64,000 nt of DNA from Syntrophomonas sp. (GTDB taxonomy: Bacteria > Bacillota > Syntrophomonadia > Syntrophomonadales > Syntrophomonadaceae), in assembly GCA_016841875.1 (NCBI GenBank), contig JAENYG010000009.1, forward strand, positions 1 to 64,000. The letters run 5' to 3'. Positions 57,755 to 64,000 of this stretch are shown one piece after another; within the stretch, counting starts at the first letter, position 1, and every line of letters begins with the position of its first letter. Both the position numbers and the translations under genes were made by a program. The notes under the pieces are model-generated. The model saw only the letters and a program-made list of their open reading frames with translations. It had not been told where the DNA came from and ran no database searches.

Positions 57755-58540
57755 ATGCCGGTTAGAGCGTTAATAGTAGATGATGATAATAAAGAAAGAA
57801 TTGTATTAAGGTACCTGCTGGAACAACTTAAAGACGTAAAAATTGTCGGAGAGGCAGTACACGGTTTGGAAGCCCTGATGCTGTGTCAGGAGAAAAAAGT
57901 AGATATCGTTTTTCTGGATATTACTATGCCAGAAATGGATGGACTGGAAACTGCGGCTAAACTTATGGAAATGAAAGCCCCGCCTTTGATAGCTTTTGTA
58001 ACTGCCCAAACGGGTATGGCAGTCAACGCTTTTGAGTTGGGGGCACTCGATTACATTGTGAAACCTATTGAACAGAGCCGTATAGAAAAGACAATTCGCA
58101 AGGTGAAAGAGAGGATAGCTCACCAGGATTATTTAGAAGACCTGGTACAGCAAAGATTGAAAAGCCGTATTGATTATATAATGGAAAAATATACTGAGAA
58201 TGAAGTGCTGTTTAAGAGACTGCCCATAAGAGAAAAAGGCAAAATTACCCTTATTAAACATGAGGATATTATTGTTTGTGAAAGTCAGGGTAAAAAAGTC
58301 TATATATGTACCCGAAAAGGAGGGTACCTTACCAATTATACGCTTAATCAACTAGAAAAAAGTCTTGATGATGCATGTTTCTTTCGGGCTCATCAAGCTT
58401 ATCTGGTTAACTTGAATTATATTCAGGAAATAAGGAACTTTGGCGAAGGATCTTACATACTTAGATTGGATGCCAGTGAAAGGGAAATCACTCTAAGCCG
58501 ATCCAAACTCCGATTATTGAGAGAAAAGATGGGTATATGA
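57755..58540 (+). CDS. LytTR-family response regulator
   Basis: A receiver domain spans residues 1-120 with the acidic pair at LIVDDD, the phospho-acceptor Asp55 in VFLDITMPEMDG and Lys in YIVKPI. A LytTR DNA-binding domain follows (about 165-260; IVCESQGKKVYI, FFRAHQAYLVNLNYI). ATG 57755 is chosen because GGGGGGAG precedes it; the longer frame has a poor N terminus. No LytS-type kinase is adjacent. Targets are unknown; the AAA+/VWA operon downstream is the nearest candidate. Confidence 0.92.
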   Translation: MPVRALIVDDDNKERIVLRYLLEQLKDVKIVGEAVHGLEALMLCQEKKVDIVFLDITMPEMDGLETAAKLMEMKAPPLIAFVTAQTGMAVNAFELGALDYIVKPIEQSRIEKTIRKVKERIAHQDYLEDLVQQRLKSRIDYIMEKYTENEVLFKRLPIREKGKITLIKHEDIIVCESQGKKVYICTRKGGYLTNYTLNQLEKSLDDACFFRAHQAYLVNLNYIQEIRNFGEGSYILRLDASEREITLSRSKLRLLREKMGI

Positions 58541-59020
58541 CGTAATAACCCCAAAAATAGACGGAATATACCAAAAATGATACAGAATGCAGGTGGCTAA
58601 AAAGAGTTGGGTATTGAACAGGTTGCTTGAGAATACACTTGCAGGCGCAAGAGGGACAGGGTTGGCAGATACTCGCCCTTGTTTTTTTACCCTAAATTCC
58701 TGTAAACCGCAAAACGGCTATAGATTGTTATTTTTGCAACAAAGTATCCGGTATATAAAACGAAGTACTTCTAAACTAGAGAAAAAAATCACAAAATGAT
58801 TTATAGTTAGAGTAACACTAGGGGGGACGTTGAAATTTTAACTGAAAGGAGGAGAAACTACTACATTGCAGTCGGGATATTGAACGGATAATTTTTGCCG
58901 ACTATTATTAAATTAGCAAAGTAATATATGGACAATAATATAGATGGGTGCAATGTATCATAGTTCGGAAGCTCTGTTTTTAGAATGTTGTACGGCTAAG
59001 AAAAGATCGGAGTGATGCTA
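58541..59020. other. 480-nt gap with terminator-like hairpin
   Basis: CTTGC/GCAAG (58638-58651) and then AGGG...CCCTT with seven T (about 58652-58688) suggest a terminator or structured leader. A strong AAAGGAGGAG at 58848 serves no visible gene: the only nearby frame is a five-codon TTG start. Nothing else is recognised. Confidence 0.4.
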
Positions 59021-60232
59021 ATGATACCGTTTTATATGCTTGAGCGTTACGAAGGGAATGAGCCCTTGTTTGAGCTGGTTACAATGTCAATGGTATCGAC
59101 TTATGCTGGTGAGCCGTTACATGTCCATGCAGAAGGATTAAGGGGAACGGGGAAGACCACCATAATGAGGAGTGCCCGCGGTATTTTACCCAATATTACA
59201 CGAATCAAGGGCTGTATCTATAACTGCGACCCGGAAAATCCGCATTGTCCTAAGCATAGGGATATGACCCCAGAAGAGATCGAGTCTCTGGGAACGGAAG
59301 ATATCCCCATGCCGTTTTTAGAAATATCTCATTCAGCCAAGGTGGGTACGGTAGCAGGCAGTATTGACTTGGCCCGGCTGACTGATGCAGCAAATCCAGC
59401 AGCTCAGTTGCTGCCGGGGTTAATACCACAAGCACATCGAGGAATTATATTTATAGATGAAATAAACCGATTGGCGGATACTTCCCCGGAAATTACGGAT
59501 ATACTTTTGGACGTTATGGGTAATAAGCCAGGACACCTACAGATAGAAGAGGCCGGATTGCCTACAGTAGATATTTCAGTAAGTGTTTCCATATGGGCGG
59601 CTTCTAACCCTGACGAGGATCCAGGGCCATTGGAGGAAATAAGAAGACAGTTATCGGACCGTTTTGATCTGGTATGTTACATGGGAAGACCCGATTCGGT
59701 AGATATTCTATCTCATATGCTGGAAGAGAACTCTCATCAGCATAAGATACGCAATGCTAACAAACGGGGCAGCAATGTTTATGATGAAACTAAAAATGAT
59801 AAATATCGCGATGAAATAATAAAATGGTCTGAACAGTATGGCAGTACTGATTTACCAGATTTCCTCAGGAACTTTATAGCCCGGCTATATATCAAACATA
59901 ATCTGGAGAGTATAAGAGCCATAGAAGCTATGCAGCAGGGAGCGATATTGCACAGCTTGATCAAAAACCGGGATAAAGTAATGATTGCCGATGTAACCAG
60001 GATACTGCCACTGGCACTCAAGCATCGTGTGGATGGCGATACGCTGGTTAAACTGATCAATGACGTGGAAAGCAGAGGATCGAGAGAAGGTATACTGAGC
60101 TTTAAGAACAAAAAGAACAAGCGAGAAGAAGAAGAGGAAGAATATTTTCAGCATAACGCACGTGCGTTAAAAGATATGAGCCGGAGCGAGTTGGTTAATA
60201 CTGAAAAAGATTTAACTCCAACTCATGGATAA
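59021..60232 (+). CDS. magnesium-chelatase-like AAA+ ATPase (ChlI/BchI type)
   Basis: Walker A is GLRGTGKT (39-46), Walker B IIFIDEINRL, followed by sensor-1 WAASNPDED and an arginine-finger region RRQLSDRFDL. A Cys-rich insert, CIYNCDPENPHC, lies between Walker A and B. The C-terminal 45 residues are highly charged. ATG 59021 is 8 nt from GGAG and is preferred to GTG 59012 (403 aa). It is paired with the VWA protein directly after it, as ChlI is with ChlD, but no ChlH/CobN subunit is present, so metal insertion is doubtful. Confidence 0.87.
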   Translation: MIPFYMLERYEGNEPLFELVTMSMVSTYAGEPLHVHAEGLRGTGKTTIMRSARGILPNITRIKGCIYNCDPENPHCPKHRDMTPEEIESLGTEDIPMPFLEISHSAKVGTVAGSIDLARLTDAANPAAQLLPGLIPQAHRGIIFIDEINRLADTSPEITDILLDVMGNKPGHLQIEEAGLPTVDISVSVSIWAASNPDEDPGPLEEIRRQLSDRFDLVCYMGRPDSVDILSHMLEENSHQHKIRNANKRGSNVYDETKNDKYRDEIIKWSEQYGSTDLPDFLRNFIARLYIKHNLESIRAIEAMQQGAILHSLIKNRDKVMIADVTRILPLALKHRVDGDTLVKLINDVESRGSREGILSFKNKKNKREEEEEEYFQHNARALKDMSRSELVNTEKDLTPTHG

Positions 60233-60246
60233 AGGTGGTGGACTAA

Positions 60247-62022
60247 ATGCTAGGTGAACGGACTAACGTAGATAAGGCTGCTTCAGTTGGCAATTATCTT
60301 AACCTATATTTTGGTCAGAGTCAGGGCGTGAGGCTTGGTGAAAGTACGGTGGCTAGTTGTAAGGCTCATGCCCGCATGCCTGAAAAACGGGTAAAAGGGC
60401 AATTAAAGATACTTGTTAATCGTGATGCCGGCAAAGTTTTTTTAGATTTCGTAGAAGAAGGCAGAGTAGTCCATATAGACGTATATCATCGACCGGGTAA
60501 GATTGATCCAAGGGTTATTGCCAGAGCTGTATATAACGCCATAGATGAACATTTTCTGGAAAAAGATCCCCAACTCCAGTACGCGGAAGATGAAAGATTT
60601 AACATGGTTATCGCTTATGCCAGCAAGATATTTATTACTACCAATCAGGGCAAAGGTACTCTTTATAATCTGCTGCAGGATGAAGTTGAACCCTTTTCTG
60701 AATATACTGAAGGATGGGACCATGTGCACATTTTGGCGCAGCTGGATCGTGAGGATTACTATCTGGTATATATTATTGCCGAAGTAGTGGAAGAGGTTAT
60801 ATTACTTAACGGAATCAAGCTTTCTAAAGTGCGTAACATTATTCATGGCAATGAGAAACAGGCTCAGGATAGTTATGCTGGTTACCTTAAACTCCCCTGG
60901 AAGCATTTTAAGGGGCAGCAGGCCCGGCACCTGCCGGAAAAAGAGAATGTCAACCAACTGATTATCAAACTGGCAGAAAAACTTGGTGGGGTAGAAGAAA
61001 TCCAGGAATTTATGGAAAACTATTCCACCAATGTGTTCAAGCGCAAAGGGATACAACAGCAGAAGAAAAAATGGGGAGATATTGAGCACGATGTTAAACA
61101 GCTTGAAGAGCTGGGAATACTAAAGGATACACCCTTTGGGAAAATAATGACTGGTAAAGGTATTAAGCTTAAAGAATTCGTGATCAACCACAAGTGTGAA
61201 CTGGAAACCGAGATTCGTCGCAACACCAGAAGACTGCCGTCAGGCGGTGGGGGACGATTTAAGAAGCTCGGTCAGGTGGACCGCAAAACCTCAAAAGTTG
61301 AGTACACTAATCGCAATAAGACGATAAATAATCCAGATCAAAACTGGTCGGGGGACTTGGCAGTTCCAGAAACTGTTATACAGGCATTGAAGAATAGCTA
61401 CCTGAGAGGTGACGATCATTTAACTATAAAGAAGCAGGATCTTCATTATTACGAGAAAAAGAGTTATGTGCCGGTAGATATTTGCCTGTTGATTGATGCC
61501 AGCGGCAGTATGGCCGGGGATAAAAGGCAGGCGGCTTGTTTTTTAGCAGAACATCTTTTATTGACCGGCAAAGAAAAAGTGGCTGTAGTTACTTTTCAGG
61601 AAAGAGGAAGCAACATAGTAGTACCTTTTACTCGTAAGCAGATGGTATTAAAACAGGGTTTGGCTACCATAAATCCAGCCGGGCTTACTCCCATGGCAGA
61701 CGGGATCGTAAATGCGGTCAATCTTATTAAGAATAGTAAGGTCCGTAACCCCATGCTGGTTTTGATTACTGATGGTATTCCTAATATCCCTCTCTGGACC
61801 TTGGATGCCAAAACCGATGCGCTGGATGCTGCAGCCCTTATTGCCAAGGAAAAAATTCGCTTTGTTTGTATTGGAGTTGAAGCACATCGCTTCTACCTGG
61901 AAAAACTTTCGCATAAAGCGGAAGGAGTAGTTTACCTGGTAGATGATTTAAATAAAGATAATCTTATCAATATAGTGAGAATGGAAAAGCAAACATCATC
62001 ATCAGATAATAAACTTGCATGA
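60247..62022 (+). CDS. VWA-domain protein (ChlD-like partner)
   Basis: The C-terminal 190 residues are a von Willebrand A domain with an intact metal site: DASGS (417-421), the Thr of LTPMADG, and the Asp of ITDGIPN. The first about 300 residues are unrecognised and charged, with a helical region that may contact the ATPase. AAGGTGG lies before the ATG, 14 nt after the AAA+ gene. MoxR/ChlI-VWA pairs act as metal- or protein-remodelling machines; the client here is unknown. Confidence 0.85.
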   Translation: MLGERTNVDKAASVGNYLNLYFGQSQGVRLGESTVASCKAHARMPEKRVKGQLKILVNRDAGKVFLDFVEEGRVVHIDVYHRPGKIDPRVIARAVYNAIDEHFLEKDPQLQYAEDERFNMVIAYASKIFITTNQGKGTLYNLLQDEVEPFSEYTEGWDHVHILAQLDREDYYLVYIIAEVVEEVILLNGIKLSKVRNIIHGNEKQAQDSYAGYLKLPWKHFKGQQARHLPEKENVNQLIIKLAEKLGGVEEIQEFMENYSTNVFKRKGIQQQKKKWGDIEHDVKQLEELGILKDTPFGKIMTGKGIKLKEFVINHKCELETEIRRNTRRLPSGGGGRFKKLGQVDRKTSKVEYTNRNKTINNPDQNWSGDLAVPETVIQALKNSYLRGDDHLTIKKQDLHYYEKKSYVPVDICLLIDASGSMAGDKRQAACFLAEHLLLTGKEKVAVVTFQERGSNIVVPFTRKQMVLKQGLATINPAGLTPMADGIVNAVNLIKNSKVRNPMLVLITDGIPNIPLWTLDAKTDALDAAALIAKEKIRFVCIGVEAHRFYLEKLSHKAEGVVYLVDDLNKDNLINIVRMEKQTSSSDNKLA

Positions 62023-62150
62023 TTGTCGACTTATTATATTTGACATTATTCGTGGTTTTCGGCTAAAATTTTAGTAGAGTTAGAGCGGTTACAATATTTG
62101 CAGAAATCTTCGTAGTAATATTCTTTGTTTTAATAACTCCTCCTTCATGT

Positions 62151-62183
62151 TGAGCACCTTAACCGGTGCTCACTTTCTTTTTA
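62151..62183 (+). terminator. terminator after the AAA+/VWA pair
   Basis: A perfect 8-bp stem TGAGCACC/GGTGCTCA with a 6-nt loop precedes CTTTCTTTTT. Confidence 0.85.
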
Positions 62184-62259
62184 TTTGAGCATATGAGTCA
62201 TAAAATTAAGACTAGCTTCGTATCTTAGTAAAGAAACTGAGAAAGGAGGCTGGGAATAT

Positions 62260-62874
62260 ATGGATAAAAGAATTATGATTATGGTCGCTGTTATAGTAAC
62301 TGCTATCTGTCTTATCAGCGGAGGTTGTTCTACTTTTGCAGGCGATAACAGTTTGAAAGCCTGGAAGGAATTACTGAGTTTGACACCAGAATCTGGTACA
62401 GTCAGCGATAATAGTGGTACAAGTCTGGAAGATCTGCTGCTGGATGAGCAGGTTGACCAGCAGGATACAGCTGAATATGTGGTAGTTTCATTATATTATG
62501 CGGATGCCACCGGCAGCAGCCTGGTATCTGAGGAAAGGAAGATTGTAAAGACTGAAGGAATTGCGCGTCAAACCCTGCAGGAACTGTTTAAGGGACCGGA
62601 AAATACTGAGTATTCAAGTGTATTTCCGGAGGGGACCAAACTGCTGGACATTAATATTAAAGAAGACGGGCTGTGTATTGTTGATCTCAGTTCTGAGGTA
62701 CGGCAGGTCAAAACTGAGCAGCAGGAGAGACTCCTGGTTTATGCTATTGCTAACACCCTGGGTGAGTTTCCCACGATTCGCAGCGTTACTTTTATGATTG
62801 ATGGTCAGCCAGTTGATTACATAGGAGGTTATATGGATCTGTCATATCCTCTGGAACCAGATTATACAAAATAG
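62260..62874 (+). CDS. GerMN-domain lipoprotein
   Basis: The N-terminal signal ends in the lipobox LISGGC with Cys23 as the lipid-carrying residue, so the protein is anchored outside the membrane. A GerMN (spore germination/sporulation) domain covers about residues 70-195: VSLYYADATG, RQTLQELFKGPE, VFPEGTKLLDINIKEDG and VTFMIDGQPVDY. In GerM it helps build the SpoIIQ-SpoIIIA channel; other members are envelope lipoproteins. AAAGGAGG precedes the ATG. Confidence 0.88.
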   Translation: MDKRIMIMVAVIVTAICLISGGCSTFAGDNSLKAWKELLSLTPESGTVSDNSGTSLEDLLLDEQVDQQDTAEYVVVSLYYADATGSSLVSEERKIVKTEGIARQTLQELFKGPENTEYSSVFPEGTKLLDINIKEDGLCIVDLSSEVRQVKTEQQERLLVYAIANTLGEFPTIRSVTFMIDGQPVDYIGGYMDLSYPLEPDYTK

Positions 62875-63403
62875 AAAAGATGCCGATCAGGATTGAAAAC
62901 CAGAAGAGGCTGTCCCGAGAGTCAGAGGATAAAAGGGCACCTCTTCTTTAGTTTCAGGGAACTCCCAGGGGGTATATGTCATAGGATGCCGTATTTTTCA
63001 ATATAACCAGTCTGCCGGTTCCCGTAGCAGCTCGTTATGCTCGGATAGCTTTTGTTTTGGAGATACCAGTAACTCAGGAGGCCACGTCGACCTGGATGAT
63101 GTCTCCCGGATGGACCTATAAAGTACTATCTTGTTCCCGCTAGCGGAAAAAGTAAAGAGGTTGACCCGAAAGTTTAAAATGGACAGAGGGCAGCCTCTTT
63201 TGTGCTTAAATCAGGGCTAAAACATTTTCGAGCATAGTTGAGTCCAACTTTAAGTAGAATATATCTAACAAAAGTGTTAAATTATTTATTGGGTTATTTT
63301 TGAATTCTTAAGTCTATAATTCTTTTTATCTGCTTAAAATATCATTTTATAATAAATTATTATTTGCACTTAATTAGTGTGATTACTAAAAGAGGTGTTG
63401 GAA
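62875..63403. other. 529-nt gap with two related hairpins
   Basis: Two hairpins share the design AAGAGG(c/t)TG-CCCGA...AGGGCA-CCTCTT: 62902-62947 and 63154-63200. The second ends in TTTT. They may be terminators of one repeat type. Between them I see no intact gene. The AT-rich part after 63220 should hold the murI promoter. Confidence 0.45.
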
Positions 63404-64000
63404 TTGGGAAAAGAGAGCCCCATTGGAATTTTTGATTCTGGGGTTGGAGGACTTACTGTAGTGAAGTCTTTGCTGGAACGTTTACCCGGGGAAAGTTTTA
63501 TATATTTTGGAGATACTGCTCATGTTCCTTATGGCAATAAAACTGAAGAACAGCTTATGTCTTATGCCAGAAACATCTTGAGTTTCCTCATAGATAAAGG
63601 AGTTAAAGCAGTTGTGGTAGCATGTGGAACGCACTCTTCGGTCACCCTTCCCAGGCTTGAGGGGCAATATAGTTTCCCCATGCTGGGTGTAGTCAAGGCA
63701 GGTGCACGTTCTGCTAACCGCTTGAGCAGAAATTTAAGAATAGGCGTGATAGCAACTCAAGCTACCGTTAACAGCCATGCCTATACCAGGGAGATACAGA
63801 CCATTAATCCTGAATGTCAGGTTTTTGAAGCGGCCTGCCATAAATTTGTACCTCTAATTGAAAGCGGTATACTTGATGGGGAGGAGATTCAGGGATCGAT
63901 CAGGGAGTATATTGCTCCGCTGCTGGAGAATAGAGTAGACAGCCTGGTTCTGGGCTGTACCCATTATCCCTTTTTATCCTCTGCTATTAAGAAATTTGCT
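63404..64000 (+). CDS. murI: glutamate racemase, 5' part (runs off the window)
   Basis: The enzyme makes D-glutamate for peptidoglycan. The start is TTG 63404 behind AGAGGTG; the product begins with IGIFDSGVGGLTVV, then DTAHVPYG, the first catalytic Cys in VVACGTHSS and the second in VLGCTHYPF. Most racemases have CNTA at the first Cys; here it reads CGTH, so the usual Asn is replaced by Gly. About 199 residues are visible. Confidence 0.88.
   Translation, partial: MGKESPIGIFDSGVGGLTVVKSLLERLPGESFIYFGDTAHVPYGNKTEEQLMSYARNILSFLIDKGVKAVVVACGTHSSVTLPRLEGQYSFPMLGVVKAGARSANRLSRNLRIGVIATQATVNSHAYTREIQTINPECQVFEAACHKFVPLIESGILDGEEIQGSIREYIAPLLENRVDSLVLGCTHYPFLSSAIKKFA

Noticed and set aside
58587-58799. 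70-codon frame after the LytTR gene
   Set aside because: It runs through a hairpin with seven T residues and reads as low-complexity, basic sequence with no ribosome site.

Overview
The window looks like chromosome of a syntrophic, fatty-acid-oxidising Gram-positive anaerobe close to Syntrophomonas (Firmicutes). This placement is an inference from gene content: GatCAB, LytTR and MerR regulators, an SLH envelope protein, a GerMN lipoprotein, an acyl-CoA dehydrogenase near an acetate-type permease, and a full HdrCBA-Flx electron-transfer cluster. No rRNA, tRNA, prophage or CRISPR array is visible.

Layout. 1-2.4 kb: SLH protein and a transglutaminase-like protein. 2.6-8.3 kb: trpEGDCF plus aroF, without trpB or trpA. 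Purine-rich (G/U)AG triplets at strict 5-nt spacing cover the translation starts of trpE and trpD, which is the signature of TRAP control; a terminator hairpin lies just inside trpE. 8.5-12.7 kb: superoxide dismutase, RidA, a small HTH/membrane autoregulatory unit with a 30-nt perfect operator, PAP2, a 46-aa Cys protein, Smr and DUF1287 proteins. 12.9-21.3 kb: pcrA, ligA, a REP-associated transposase (RAYT), gatCAB. 21.4-26.7 kb: a NifV-like (probably Re-type) citrate synthase, a two-subunit LeuCD-type aconitase, isocitrate dehydrogenase and MetF, which together give 2-oxoglutarate from acetyl-CoA and oxaloacetate. 26.8-34.3 kb: hybrid histidine kinase, glucosaminidase, acetate-type permease, acyl-CoA dehydrogenase, MerR regulator. 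34.5-41.3 kb: a cupin, an unrecognised protein and a four-gene operon ending in a divergent Hsp70. 41.4-43.2 kb: a YiiX-like peptidase, a membrane protein and a HAD protein. 43.5-50.5 kb: hdrC-hdrB-hdrA-flxD-flxC-flxB-flxA, in which hdrA and flxD (mvhD) are each interrupted by an in-frame TGA that is best read as selenocysteine, each followed by a SECIS-like hairpin. 50.6-64 kb: VanW protein, an IS30 relic, an 894-aa fusion of a class III aminotransferase with an acyl-thioester reductase, a DUF1285-like protein, DegV, a radical SAM protein, a LytTR regulator, a ChlI/ChlD-like AAA+/VWA pair, a GerMN lipoprotein and the start of murI.

Scattered through the window are long perfect palindromes of at least five sequence families. 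They share a GGnnC(N)GGnnC-like core and several supply the stop codons of neighbouring genes. One family flanks the RAYT gene. They look like REP/REPIN elements.

The most interesting points are the TRAP-like trp leaders, the two selenocysteine Hdr/Flx subunits, the aminotransferase-reductase fusion (a candidate acyl-thioester to amine enzyme), the uncharacterised Hsp70 operon, and the multi-family palindrome system.
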